The translations under genes and the position numbers were made by a program. Shown here piece by piece: positions 1 through 8,889 of a DNA stretch of 64,000 bases. This DNA comes from Pseudomonas sp. KU26590 (lineage in GTDB: Bacteria > Pseudomonadota > Gammaproteobacteria > Pseudomonadales > Pseudomonadaceae). The stretch spans positions 1,113,501-1,177,500 of the forward strand of contig NZ_CP110644.1 in assembly GCF_026153515.1 (NCBI RefSeq). The letters are read 5' to 3'. Numbering within the stretch: position 1 is the first letter of the stretch; each line of letters starts with the position of its first letter. The notes beneath the pieces were generated by a model. That model had not been told where the DNA came from, searched no databases, and saw nothing but the letters and a program-made list of their open reading frames with translations.

Positions 1-885
1 ATCCGCGACCTGCAGGCTGTGACCGAAAGCATGGTTGCCTTCAATCCGGACATCCTGATTCACATGGCGGCGCAGCCGCTGGTCAGGCTGTCGTACCGGG
101 AACCGGTTGAAACCTACGCCACTAACGTCATGGGCACCGTTCATGTGTTGGAGGCCGCGCGCAAATGCCCCGGCCTGCGTGCCATTGTCAATGTCACCAC
201 CGACAAATGTTACGAGAACCAGGAATGGGAATGGGGCTATCGCGAGAATGAGCCCATGGGTGGCCACGATCCGTACAGCAACAGTAAAGGCTGTGTGGAA
301 CTGGTCACCAGCGCCTACCGCAACTCGTTCTTCAATACCGAACACTCCGCTGCACTGGCCTCGGCTCGCGCCGGCAATGTCATCGGCGGTGGCGATTGGG
401 CCGACGACCGGTTGATCCCGGACATTTTGCGTGCGGTCGAACAGGGCAAGCCCGTGGTAGTCCGTAATCCCAAGGCTACCCGCCCTTGGCAGCACGTACT
501 TGAGCCGCTCAGCGGTTACCTTGTTCTGGCCCAACACCTATGGGAGCATGGCCATTCGTTTGCGCAGGGCTGGAACTTCGGGCCGCGAGACGACGACGCT
601 CAGCCTGTCGAATGGATACTTGATCACATGGTGCAGGCGTGGGGTGCTGGCGCTAGCTGGCAGCTCGACAATGACCCACAGCCGCACGAAGCACGCTATT
701 TGAAACTGGACATATCCAAGGCCCGCGCTCACCTGAAGTGGGAACCAACCTGGGGCCTGGAAACAACGCTGACTCGCATCGTCAACTGGCACAGAGCCTG
801 GATGGAGAGTGCCGACATGCATGTCCGTTGCGTAGAAGAAATCAATAGCTACATGGCAGCCATGCCACTGGCGCCTAACCGATAA
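1..885 (+). CDS. rfbG: CDP-glucose 4,6-dehydratase, 3' part (5' end outside window)
   Basis: This enzyme converts CDP-glucose to CDP-4-dehydro-6-deoxyglucose, the first committed step to CDP-3,6-dideoxyhexoses in the cytoplasm. The frame is open from base 1, so the N-terminal Rossmann glycine motif lies outside the window; about 294 residues remain of a family that is usually near 355. The visible part has the extended-SDR features: HMAAQPLVRLSY, the TTDKCYEN stretch and the catalytic YSNSK (YxxxK), followed by SARAGNVIGGGDWADDRLIPD, typical of RfbG. The GTG at 19 and ATG at 31 are internal and should not be taken as starts. The 3-dehydratase gene follows 21 bases after the stop, which supports the pathway. 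Identity is confident; the missing 5' end is the only gap. Confidence 0.93.
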   Translation: MRDLQAVTESMVAFNPDILIHMAAQPLVRLSYREPVETYATNVMGTVHVLEAARKCPGLRAIVNVTTDKCYENQEWEWGYRENEPMGGHDPYSNSKGCVELVTSAYRNSFFNTEHSAALASARAGNVIGGGDWADDRLIPDILRAVEQGKPVVVRNPKATRPWQHVLEPLSGYLVLAQHLWEHGHSFAQGWNFGPRDDDAQPVEWILDHMVQAWGAGASWQLDNDPQPHEARYLKLDISKARAHLKWEPTWGLETTLTRIVNWHRAWMESADMHVRCVEEINSYMAAMPLAPNR

Positions 886-906
886 TTAGCTTGAGCAGGA
901 AATACT

Positions 907-2220
907 ATGACCCCCGATATGCTCCGTCAGGAAATCAGCCAGCTCGTTGAGCGCTACGCCCAGACTGCCTTGGCGGCCAAACCCTTTGTCGGGGGCGAAA
1001 CCGTCATCCCTCCGTCGGGCAAGGTAATCGGCGCGCGTGAACTGCAGCTGATGGTTGAGGCTTCGCTGGACGGCTGGCTGACCACTGGTCGCTTCAACGC
1101 TGAATTCGAGAAGAAACTCGCTGCGTTCCTGGGCGTGAACCACCTGCTGACCGTGAACTCAGGTTCTTCGGCCAACCTGGTTGCGTTCAGCACTCTCACT
1201 TCACCGAAACTGGGTGATCGTGCAATCAAGAAGGGCGACGAAGTCATCGGCGTTGCGGCGGGTTTCCCGACCACCGTCAACCCGATTGTTCAGTTCGGCG
1301 CGATCCCTGTGTTCGTCGACGTGGAAATGAACACCCACAACATCAATGCAGACTTGATCGAAGCGGCCATCACGCCCAAGACCAAGGCCATCATGCTCGC
1401 TCACACCTTGGGCAACCCGTTCAATCTGGGCAAGGTGAAGGCGCTGTGCGAAAAGTACAACCTGTGGCTGGTCGAAGATTGCTGTGACGCGTTGGGTGCG
1501 ACTTACGACGGTAAGATGGTCGGCACCTTTGGTGACATCGGCACGCTCAGCTTCTACCCGGCTCACCACATCACCATGGGCGAAGGCGGGGCGGTGTTCA
1601 CCAACGACGCTCAACTGCGAATGATCGCTGAATCGTTCCGTGACTGGGGCCGCGATTGCTACTGCGCGCCAGGCTGCGACGACACGTGCGGCAACCGTTT
1701 CGGGCAGCAGTTCGGCAGCCTGCCACAAGGTTACGACCATAAGTACGTGTATGCGCACTTGGGCTACAACCTGAAGATCACCGACATGCAAGCGGCCTGC
1801 GGCCTGGCCCAGCTCGACCGCGCGGCGGAGTTCATCGCAACCCGCAAGCGCAACTTCCAGCTGCTGAAAGAGCGTCTGTCCAGCCTGAGCGACTTCCTGG
1901 AAATCGCCGAGCCTACGCCTAACAGCGATCCTTCCTGGTTCGGCTTCCCGGTCACTCTCAAAGAGTCGTCCGGCGTCAAGCGTGTGGATCTGCTGAAGTT
2001 CCTGGATCAGAACAAGATCGGCACCCGTCTGCTGTTCGCAGGCAACCTGACTCGCCAACCGTATTTCCATGGCGTTGAGCACCGCGTAGTGGGCGAACTG
2101 ACCAATACCGACCGTACGATGAACCAGACTTTCTGGCTGGGCGTGCAACCGGCGCTGGGTCAGGAGCAGTTCGACTACGTTGGTGAAAAACTGGAAGAGT
2201 TCTTCGGGATCGGTTTCTAA
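907..2220 (+). CDS. rfbH: CDP-4-dehydro-6-deoxyglucose 3-dehydratase (E1)
   Basis: This is the PLP (pyridoxamine phosphate) and iron-sulfur enzyme that removes the C3 hydroxyl from CDP-4-dehydro-6-deoxyglucose, giving 3,6-dideoxy sugars. The 437-residue length matches the family. The usual aminotransferase lysine is replaced by histidine at residue 220 in FYPAHHITMGEGG, the hallmark of this dehydratase. The cysteines needed for the [2Fe-2S] cluster are present in the known C-X57-C-X-C-X7-C pattern (C193, C251, C253, C261). The ATG at 907 follows an AGGAAA ribosome site. The reductase partner (E3, DdhD/AscD type) is not in this window and could lie upstream with the cytidylyltransferase. The next gene starts three bases after the stop, suggesting coupled translation. 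Confidence 0.96.
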   Translation: MTPDMLRQEISQLVERYAQTALAAKPFVGGETVIPPSGKVIGARELQLMVEASLDGWLTTGRFNAEFEKKLAAFLGVNHLLTVNSGSSANLVAFSTLTSPKLGDRAIKKGDEVIGVAAGFPTTVNPIVQFGAIPVFVDVEMNTHNINADLIEAAITPKTKAIMLAHTLGNPFNLGKVKALCEKYNLWLVEDCCDALGATYDGKMVGTFGDIGTLSFYPAHHITMGEGGAVFTNDAQLRMIAESFRDWGRDCYCAPGCDDTCGNRFGQQFGSLPQGYDHKYVYAHLGYNLKITDMQAACGLAQLDRAAEFIATRKRNFQLLKERLSSLSDFLEIAEPTPNSDPSWFGFPVTLKESSGVKRVDLLKFLDQNKIGTRLLFAGNLTRQPYFHGVEHRVVGELTNTDRTMNQTFWLGVQPALGQEQFDYVGEKLEEFFGIGF

Positions 2221-2223
2221 CTT

Positions 2224-3939
2224 ATGAAAGCATCGGATGCAGTAGCCAAGGTTCTGGCGGACACTCAAGTCCTCTACGGTTTCGAGCTCATCGGCGGAAT
2301 GATTGCCCACTTGGTGGACAGTATTAACTTACTCGGCAAGACCAAGTTGGTATCCATGCACCATGAGCAAGGCGCCGCCTTCGCTGCATCCGCCGTCGCA
2401 CGCGCGACGAATCACAAAGTGATGGGCGTGGCACTGGGCACAAGCGGCCCGGGTGCCACCAACCTGATCACAGGAATTGCAGACTGCTGGTTGGACAGCC
2501 ATCCGTGCCTGTTCCTGACCGGCCAGGTCAACACCCATGAGCTGAAGGGCGAACGGGCTATCCGCCAGCAGGGTTTCCAGGAACTGGACAGCGTCGCCTT
2601 GGTGAGCAGCATCACCAAGTACGCTCACCAGGTCACCCATGTTGACGAACTGATTCCCTGCTTGCTCAAGGCGATTACAACCGCCCGCGAAGGCCGGCCA
2701 GGGCCCGTGCTTCTGGACATTCCCATGGACGTTCAGCGCGCCGAAGTTGACGACGCTGTGCTTGAGGAATTGCTGAACGCATGGGCTCGTGAGTCGGACG
2801 TTGCGCCGGCGCAGAAAGACTCGCATGCGGACGTCTGGGCGTTGTTGGAAAAAGCTCAGAAACCGCTATTCCTGATCGGTGGCGGTGCCGTGAATACGCC
2901 TCAGTTCAGCCAATGGTTGAGCGAGGTCCGTAGACTGGGCATCCCTCACGTTGCGAGCCTCAAGGGCGCCGAGAAGGTGCCCGCCAGCGAGCACTACATC
3001 GGGATGCTCGGTGCTTACGGGACGAGGGCGGCCAACTACGCCGTGCAGCATTGCGACCTGCTGATTGTTCTCGGCAGCCGCATGGACGTACGCCAAACCG
3101 GCGCCAAGCCCGAAACCTTCGCGCAACACGCGCACATTGTGCAATTCGACCTGGATGCCGCTCAACTGGACAACAGGGTGAAGGCGCAGCATTCGATCCA
3201 CGCCGACCTTGAAGGGGTGTTCGCCTCCTTCATTGCTCGCGCTCCGATGCTGCCATCCGCGCCGCCGTCCTGGCATGCAAGTTTGGCGCAGGTATTCGAG
3301 CAATCGTTCAAGGACGAGTACACCGACTGGAGTTTCAGCCCTTTCGCTTTGTTCGGTGCCCTCAACGAATTGACCGAAGGCCGGGCGCTCGATTACGTCG
3401 CCGATGTAGGCAATAACCAGATGTGGGCGGCGCACACCTTGCGCCTGAACCCCGGTCAAGCCATGCACCACTCCGGCGGTCTCGGCACAATGGGTTTTGC
3501 CATTCCGGCGGCAGTGGGCGCCTGCGTTGCAGGTGGCAAGCCAGTTGTGGTGATTACCGGCGACGGCGGGGCCCAGCTGAATATCCAAGAGCTGGACATC
3601 ATTGCCCGTGAGCGGCTGCCTATCCTGACCGTGGTCTTGAACAACCACTCGTTGGGCATGGTGCGCGGCTTTCAGGAAATGTATTTCGAGGGGCGTAACT
3701 CCTCGACGTACTGGGATGGCTATACCTCCCAATTCAAGGCATTGGGCGAAGCCTACGGCATTGATTCGCGCAGCGTGATCGACCTGGAGGCGTTCAAGTC
3801 TGCGGTCGTGGAGTTCCTGGCAAACGGTAAGCCGATGCTTATCGAAGTATTAATGCCAGACGCCCGCGAATGCCGACCGCGCCTTGAGTTCGGCCGTCCT
3901 ATCCACGAGCAGTCGCCGTTGCTGGACATGGGTCAATGA
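2224..3939 (+). CDS. Thiamine-diphosphate enzyme, YerE-like acetyl transfer to a CDP-keto-sugar (inferred)
   Basis: A 571-residue protein of the acetolactate synthase fold. Seen in the sequence: the catalytic glutamate E48 in SMHHEQGAAFAA, a central domain resembling the nucleotide-binding domain of acetohydroxyacid synthases, and the ThDP/metal motif from GDG (446-448) to NN (473-474). Plain acetolactate synthase is unlikely because there is no small regulatory subunit gene and the gene sits inside a CDP-dideoxysugar operon. In Yersinia, YerE is a ThDP flavoenzyme that transfers a two-carbon acetyl unit from pyruvate to C4 of CDP-3,6-dideoxy-4-keto-hexose, on the route to yersiniose. Position after RfbH and before an SDR reductase matches that pathway. 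The family assignment is firm; the exact substrate is inference. Confidence 0.8.
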   Translation: MKASDAVAKVLADTQVLYGFELIGGMIAHLVDSINLLGKTKLVSMHHEQGAAFAASAVARATNHKVMGVALGTSGPGATNLITGIADCWLDSHPCLFLTGQVNTHELKGERAIRQQGFQELDSVALVSSITKYAHQVTHVDELIPCLLKAITTAREGRPGPVLLDIPMDVQRAEVDDAVLEELLNAWARESDVAPAQKDSHADVWALLEKAQKPLFLIGGGAVNTPQFSQWLSEVRRLGIPHVASLKGAEKVPASEHYIGMLGAYGTRAANYAVQHCDLLIVLGSRMDVRQTGAKPETFAQHAHIVQFDLDAAQLDNRVKAQHSIHADLEGVFASFIARAPMLPSAPPSWHASLAQVFEQSFKDEYTDWSFSPFALFGALNELTEGRALDYVADVGNNQMWAAHTLRLNPGQAMHHSGGLGTMGFAIPAAVGACVAGGKPVVVITGDGGAQLNIQELDIIARERLPILTVVLNNHSLGMVRGFQEMYFEGRNSSTYWDGYTSQFKALGEAYGIDSRSVIDLEAFKSAVVEFLANGKPMLIEVLMPDARECRPRLEFGRPIHEQSPLLDMGQ

Positions 3940-4871
3940 AGGTTGCCATCCTTGGAGCCAGCAGCCACATCGCCAAGGACCTGATAGCCAGTCTCGCTCA
4001 ATCCACGGCGTACACATGCACGCTGTTTGTGCGTACGCCAGCCAAATTGGACGCAGGCGTGCAAATGATCGCGGCACGCGAGGGCTTTGCGGTTCTCGAC
4101 TACGCCGCTTTCGATGACAGCTGCGAGTTCGATGCAGTTATCAACTTCGTTGGTGTAGGCGATCCGGCGCGGGCCGTACAGATGGGCCAGGCGATTTTCA
4201 GCGTCACGGAGCAGTACGACAATCTGGCGCTGGCCTACTTGCGTAGCCGCCCTGCCTGCAAATACATCTACCTGAGCAGCGGCGCCGCCTACGGCACCAA
4301 CTTCTCAGCGCCGATCACTGACGACTCGGCTGCCGTGTTCCCCATCAACGCGCTGCAGCCGCAGCACTGGTATGGCGCGGCCAAGTTTCAGGCCGAGTGT
4401 CGCCACCGAGCGCTGCCGGAAGCGGCCATCACCGATGTGCGAGTCTTCAGCTACTTCAGCCATCGCCAGTCGTGCGAGGCGCGGTTCTTCCTCAGTGACA
4501 TCCTGCGGTCCCTGCATACTGGAACCGTGCTGGAAGTTGCGCCCGATGACATGCTTCGCGATTACCTCACGCCTGCAGATTTCATGCAGTTGATCGACCG
4601 TGTTTTGCAGGCACCTCCCGGTAACGATGCAGTGGACTGCTACAGCCTTGCGCCGGTGGGCAAGTTCGAATTGCTGGCAGCGGTGAGCGAGGAGTTCGGT
4701 CTGAAGTTTACGGTTGCCGGTGAGCAGGCGCGGGTCAATGCTACGGGACCCAAGGCTCATTACTATTCGCACAATCACAGGGCTGAGCAATTGTTTGGCT
4801 ATGTACCCGGCGATTCATCGCTAAGCGGTGTATTGCGTGAGATCAGGCAGGCGCTGCATGCAAGAGACTGA
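3936..4871 (+). CDS. NAD(P)-dependent SDR oxidoreductase, candidate YerF-like sugar reductase
   Basis: A 311-residue extended short-chain dehydrogenase. The N-terminus has a Rossmann loop (GASSHIA, residues 7-13), a serine-rich strand YLSSGAAYG at 112-120, and a catalytic pair Y146/K150 in WYGAAK. Its ATG overlaps the stop of the thiamine enzyme gene (ATGA), so the two are probably translated together. By context it would reduce either the 4-keto group of the CDP-3,6-dideoxy sugar or the acetyl side chain added by the preceding enzyme, as YerF does for yersiniose. The alternatives are a 4-reductase such as those making abequose or paratose, or an epimerase. The SDR assignment is clear; the reaction is inferred only from neighbours. 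Confidence 0.75.
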   Translation: MKVAILGASSHIAKDLIASLAQSTAYTCTLFVRTPAKLDAGVQMIAAREGFAVLDYAAFDDSCEFDAVINFVGVGDPARAVQMGQAIFSVTEQYDNLALAYLRSRPACKYIYLSSGAAYGTNFSAPITDDSAAVFPINALQPQHWYGAAKFQAECRHRALPEAAITDVRVFSYFSHRQSCEARFFLSDILRSLHTGTVLEVAPDDMLRDYLTPADFMQLIDRVLQAPPGNDAVDCYSLAPVGKFELLAAVSEEFGLKFTVAGEQARVNATGPKAHYYSHNHRAEQLFGYVPGDSSLSGVLREIRQALHARD

Positions 4872-5262
4872 AAAAGCGTGGCCACGGCTTCACGCGCTTC
4901 TCAAGATAAAATTGGTCCGGTTTGCGTTGGTGGGGATGTTGAACGCGGCGTTCGGCTACGGCTGCTTTGCCGGCTTCCTCTACCTCGGTCTGCATTACAG
5001 CATGGCATTGCTGCTCGCCACTATTCTGGGCGTATTGTTCAACTTCAAGAGCACTGGCGCCCTGGTGTTCGGTTCGAAGAACAACAAACTCATCTTTCGT
5101 TTCGTGGCCGGCTATGCCGTTGTCTACGCAGCCAACGTGGCCGGGATCGCCGCGCTGAAGTTGCTGGGCGTAAACCCCTACTTAGCCGGCATCGCGCTAA
5201 TCGTGCCCATGGCTTTACTCTCATTCGTCATTAATAACAGGTATGTTTTCAATTATGCGTAA
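4858..5262 (+). CDS. GtrA-family membrane protein (putative polyprenyl-phosphate-sugar flippase)
   Basis: A 134-residue, four-helix membrane protein of the GtrA type. The motif KLVRFALVGMLNAAFGYG opens helix 1, and FNFKSTGALVF lies in the family's usual position after helix 2, followed by two more hydrophobic segments and a basic tail FVINNRYVF. GtrA proteins are thought to flip undecaprenyl-phosphate-linked sugars across the inner membrane for periplasmic modification of O antigen. I chose the ATG at 4858, giving MQETEKAWP; it overlaps the preceding gene by 14 bases. The downstream GtrB-like gene also overlaps it, so the pair forms the usual GtrA-GtrB unit. Which sugar is flipped is unknown. 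Confidence 0.85.
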   Translation: MQETEKAWPRLHALLKIKLVRFALVGMLNAAFGYGCFAGFLYLGLHYSMALLLATILGVLFNFKSTGALVFGSKNNKLIFRFVAGYAVVYAANVAGIAALKLLGVNPYLAGIALIVPMALLSFVINNRYVFNYA

Positions 5263-6187
5263 GCTCATCAGCATAGTGACCCCTTGCTACAACGAAGAAG
5301 CCAATATTGATGAGCTGTACCAGCGCATCGTCGAGGTGATGTCCCGCCTTGACTACGACTACGAACATATCTTCATTGATAACTGCTCGACTGACAGCAG
5401 CATCGTCAAGTTGCGTGCTCTGGCTGCACAGGACAATCGCGTTAAGCTGATTCTGAATGCCCGAAACTTCGGCCATATTCGCTCGCCGTACTACGCTTTG
5501 CTTCAGGCGCGAGGCGACGCGGCCGTGCTGATCGCCTCCGACCTGCAAGACCCGCCAGAGATGATCGAAGAGTTCGTCAAAAAGTGGGAGGAGGGCTTCA
5601 AGACCGTGATGGCGGTGAAGCCAGAAAGCGAAGAGTCGCGATTGATGTTCATCGCACGCCGCGCTTACTACCGCTTCGTCACTCGCATCTCCGAAGTCCC
5701 GCTTGTGCAGAACGCAACAGGCGCAGGCCTGTTTGATCGTGCGGTCCTGGACATTCTCAAGAAGATCGACGATCCGTATCCGTACTTCCGTGGTCTGCTG
5801 TGTGAAATCGGCTTCCCGATTGCCACCGTGCCGTTCAAGCAACCACGGCGCATGCGCGGTATCACCAGCAACAACTTCTATACCTTGTATGACATTGCCA
5901 TGCTGGGAATCACCAACCATTCCAAAGTGCCGCTTCGGCTCATGGTAATGGGCGGCGCTGTCCTTGCAGGACTTAGCCTGCTGGCGGCATTCGGGTTCCT
6001 GATCGCGAAGCTCGTATTCTGGAACTCTTTTCAGGTGGGTATCGCCCCACTGCTCATTTCACTGTTCTTTTTCAGCTCGGTCCAGATTCTTTTTCTGGGA
6101 ATGCTTGGGGAGTATCTGGGTTCGGTCCATACCAAAATTCGCAACATGCCGCTCGTGGTTGAAAGCGAACGCGTAAATTTTGACTAA
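5255..6187 (+). CDS. GtrB-like family 2 glycosyltransferase (polyprenyl-phosphate sugar synthase)
   Basis: About 310 residues. The N-terminal GT2 domain starts ISIVTPCYNEEANIDELY, with NCSTDSS and NARNFG in the expected places and the acidic metal motif ASDLQDPPEM. Two hydrophobic helices near residues 230-295 complete the GtrB/DPM1-like pattern of enzymes that load a nucleotide sugar onto undecaprenyl phosphate. The start at 5255 (MRKLIS) is preferred because the AGG site sits too close to the alternative ATG at 5243. The gene overlaps the GtrA-like gene and ends the tightly packed operon. Known GtrB proteins use UDP-glucose; here the preceding CDP-branched-sugar genes raise the possibility that the CDP-sugar is the donor. 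That point is inference. Confidence 0.85.
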   Translation: MRKLISIVTPCYNEEANIDELYQRIVEVMSRLDYDYEHIFIDNCSTDSSIVKLRALAAQDNRVKLILNARNFGHIRSPYYALLQARGDAAVLIASDLQDPPEMIEEFVKKWEEGFKTVMAVKPESEESRLMFIARRAYYRFVTRISEVPLVQNATGAGLFDRAVLDILKKIDDPYPYFRGLLCEIGFPIATVPFKQPRRMRGITSNNFYTLYDIAMLGITNHSKVPLRLMVMGGAVLAGLSLLAAFGFLIAKLVFWNSFQVGIAPLLISLFFFSSVQILFLGMLGEYLGSVHTKIRNMPLVVESERVNFD

Positions 6188-6248
6188 TAGCCCGGCAGAG
6201 ATGCTGGCAGAACATGAGTCTATAAGTGTGCTTGCGGGTGCGCATGTT

Positions 6249-6284
6249 GCAACTCTTCCGTTGATTGTTAATAACGGAAGTTGC
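6249..6284 (+). terminator. Hairpin after the sugar/GtrB operon
   Basis: An inverted repeat pairs GCAACT plus TTCCGTT with AACGGAAGTTGC, one bulged C and a ten-base loop. It lies 62 bases after the GtrB-like stop. No run of T follows, so it may be a partial terminator or an mRNA-stabilising hairpin that separates the operon from the downstream membrane protein gene. Confidence 0.45.
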
Positions 6285-6423
6285 GGTCGCTGTGTTTGCG
6301 GTCAATACCAAAGAAAGGTGCTCGAGTAATGAGGCATGATACAGAAATTGTTGAGCTCCAAAACGTTGGCCCCGGCCGCAGGTGCATGGCGCCTCAGTCA
6401 ATAATTTCGATGCAGGTTTAATA

Positions 6424-8271
6424 ATGAAAAATAAACTTGAGCTCCAAAGAATTCATCTCTTGCTTGGTTTCTGTATTCTCTCGTTTTTGACTTTTTGGTT
6501 CGCCCGCTACATTCAAACAAGTAGCTTTGATCTGGTCCAGCATTTGCTTCTGGTTGATGAGTTGTCGAGGTACGGGAGCGTACAGCCTGGCGCATTTGAG
6601 CGAATTGGCGCAATGGCGCTTTATCCCCCTGCGGCTCATTGGATGGCGGTAGTCATTGGCTGGATAGGCGGTTCTGGGCTTGTGGGGATATCTATTGTCT
6701 CCATCGTTTCGCTGTATCTGTGCTATGTGTTGATTATCGGGCTTGTGGGCGTTGGATCGATTACGCGCGCCTTGCTCATAACGGCGGCTTTCTTGGGTCT
6801 CATGTTCACCCACTCGCTGATAGGGTGGGAGATAGTTGAAAACTACTTCTATCCTCAGCTTGTAGCTGATGCGTTCTATTTTGGTGCACTGTATTGGGCG
6901 GTTAATAATAGAGAGGGCTGGAAGCAAACAGCTACATTTTTACTGGCCGGTTACGCGACTATGTGGGTTCAGCCGTTGGTCGCGGTTCATATCCTTGCAG
7001 CTGGATGTGCCTTGATGGCATTCCCACTATGGACCGATTGGGGTAAAGGCAAAACTACGCGTCGAGCGAATGCTGTTTGTTTATTGATAATGATTGTTGG
7101 GGCGATCCTGATCGTCTTTACAAATCCGGCTTTCAGAGTGATGCGTCAAATTGCTTCGAATGATGGTTATCTCGTATTCGGATATCCTGCAGCTATGCCC
7201 GTAGCACTTATATGTGGGGCGATAGGGGCTTGGAATTTACGTCGGTACTGGAACGGCAAAGGTGAATATACCGATGTGGTGTTGGGCTCAGCCGTTGTCG
7301 CAGCCGTGGGTCTCGTTATCCTCCAATTTGCGCTACTGAAGCTGCATGGCGACGGATCAGACTACGCGATCAAGAAGCACATGTTTATTGTAGTGACGTT
7401 GGGGATGATGAACGTAGTTCGGGTCATAGCATCGAATTGGAGTGCTGAGAAAAGTCTTGCCCCCGGATTAGTTACTCCTGTCTTGGCTGGCCTTGCATCT
7501 ATATTTGCACTGCAAGGGTATACCACCCCGGTAGGCCCAATAGTTCGCGCTTTAAACTACGCTGACCACCTTGTTCAATTTCAACTGCCTAATTTCGTAC
7601 CGGGGAGTACAGTATCCGATGACACTACGCTCCCGCTAATGGGTAATGTGATGGTATCCCTTACGGCGTTTCAGCATCCATTCGATGCTAGGGCGATATC
7701 TTGGCTGCGTGGCGCTTCGATAAAAGACGGCGCGGGATACGTAATGGTTCGACGCACCTCTTACATTGACACTATTTGCGACTCCAAGCTCGCAAACTCC
7801 GGAGGGTTGGTAGTAGTCGATCCCTCATGCTTACATACGTACATTCCGGGCGAGCAACTTAGCTTCGCAGTGGGGGGTAATTCGTGGCAATACATTGCTG
7901 GTGGGTGGAGTAATACGGAGGCTTGGGGTGCATGGTCACTCGGCGATGTTGAAGGCGTAATTCAACTCAATGTGCCGATTAGCTCGTATCAGTTGATTGT
8001 TGATGGAAGGGCCTATTTGAACGCCCAGCATCCATCTCAAACCATTGTGGTAGAAGCGAACGGAACTGAGATCGCGAAATGGCAGTTTAGTCTTGCCGAA
8101 CCAGCCGGCTCTCGATCTGCTGATATTCCCAAAGGGCTTATCAAGGATGGGTCTTTAAGAGTAGCACTGAAAGCTCCAGGTTCTGTATCACCCAAGGAGC
8201 TCGGACAGTCCGAGGATGCCAGGGTGATTGGGCTGGGGGTTAAAACGATGGTTCTTCGAGCTATCCCCTAA
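6424..8271 (+). CDS. Large multi-pass membrane protein, candidate GT-C type transferase
   Basis: A 615-residue protein I do not recognise by name. It opens with a hydrophobic helix (LLLGFCILSFLTFWFARYI), then a loop with SSFDLVQHLLLVDEL and YPPAAHW, then roughly ten more hydrophobic segments to about residue 370. The C-terminal 200 residues look soluble and contain a beta-rich region (TIVVEANGTEIAKW). An acidic first periplasmic loop followed by many helices is the layout of GT-C glycosyltransferases that use polyprenyl-phosphate sugars, including the third gene of gtrABC clusters. The ATG at 6424 is chosen because it directly precedes the membrane segment; an in-frame ATG at 6382 is possible. 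The DNA looks more AT-rich than its neighbours, consistent with separate acquisition. Confidence 0.6.
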   Translation: MKNKLELQRIHLLLGFCILSFLTFWFARYIQTSSFDLVQHLLLVDELSRYGSVQPGAFERIGAMALYPPAAHWMAVVIGWIGGSGLVGISIVSIVSLYLCYVLIIGLVGVGSITRALLITAAFLGLMFTHSLIGWEIVENYFYPQLVADAFYFGALYWAVNNREGWKQTATFLLAGYATMWVQPLVAVHILAAGCALMAFPLWTDWGKGKTTRRANAVCLLIMIVGAILIVFTNPAFRVMRQIASNDGYLVFGYPAAMPVALICGAIGAWNLRRYWNGKGEYTDVVLGSAVVAAVGLVILQFALLKLHGDGSDYAIKKHMFIVVTLGMMNVVRVIASNWSAEKSLAPGLVTPVLAGLASIFALQGYTTPVGPIVRALNYADHLVQFQLPNFVPGSTVSDDTTLPLMGNVMVSLTAFQHPFDARAISWLRGASIKDGAGYVMVRRTSYIDTICDSKLANSGGLVVVDPSCLHTYIPGEQLSFAVGGNSWQYIAGGWSNTEAWGAWSLGDVEGVIQLNVPISSYQLIVDGRAYLNAQHPSQTIVVEANGTEIAKWQFSLAEPAGSRSADIPKGLIKDGSLRVALKAPGSVSPKELGQSEDARVIGLGVKTMVLRAIP

Positions 8272-8766
8272 CGGCCAGGTAGTGACGGTTGGGCAACACT
8301 TTGGCGCTTCAATGTGTTGCCTTCTTCAACTCGCGAATGATCGCCTCATTTCGCTCGTTGAGCGGTGACATACAGGCACAGCTGTCTAGCCCGAGATATG
8401 GCGCGCGATCAGCGGTCGGTGAGTTGATCGGCGCGAGGCTGCGTAGTGGTTTAGCTGTCCCTAAGTACGCAATTTTTGTTGTGCGACCATCAACCTTGCA
8501 TTTTGCATAGCACGATCAATAGATTTAGCGTCCGGACTGTCAAATGGCCCCACGTCTGCTGCTCGCCTCACAGGGCGCGGAGATGGTCCAGACTGCACCA
8601 GTCGCGCTGAACGTGGTCGGATGCTCGTCTGCAGTGTAATGGAGTGGCTGGGTTGGTACGCAAATCCCTGGTGGCCGGACTGTATAAGCCTTTTTCACCC
8701 CTTGCCGATTGGTCAGAAACATCGTCAGGTGAAGCTTTTTTTTCAGAGGTTATTGATCGAAGCCTA

Positions 8767-8772
8767 TATAAT
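8767..8772 (+). promoter_or_regulatory. Candidate -10 box for the wzm operon
   Basis: A perfect TATAAT lies 136 bases upstream of the wzm start. A TTGATC sits only 8 bases upstream, too close for a standard -35, and the correctly spaced position reads CAGAGG, which is poor. The long leader after it holds an inverted repeat next to the ribosome site. Confidence 0.4.
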
Positions 8773-8870
8773 GCGCGCCGGGAATCTGCCGGGACCTACC
8801 TTGTGTCTGGCCTGTCTCAACGAGGGGTCTACCCCGCCTTGGCCTGTGGGCCGTACGTACACCGCCGAGG

Positions 8871-8889
8871 ATGAAGCATTCTGCTTCAT
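8871..8889 (+). promoter_or_regulatory. Perfect inverted repeat just upstream of the wzm ribosome site
   Basis: ATGAAGCA, loop TTC, TGCTTCAT forms an 8-bp hairpin that ends about 8 bases before the AGGAGTAAGGA ribosome-binding stretch of wzm. It could modulate translation or be a protein-binding dyad; the sequence alone does not decide. Confidence 0.4.

Noticed and set aside
2224..3939. Annotation as acetolactate synthase for branched-chain amino acids
   Set aside because: No ilvN/ilvH partner, and the gene is embedded and overlapping in a CDP-dideoxysugar operon.
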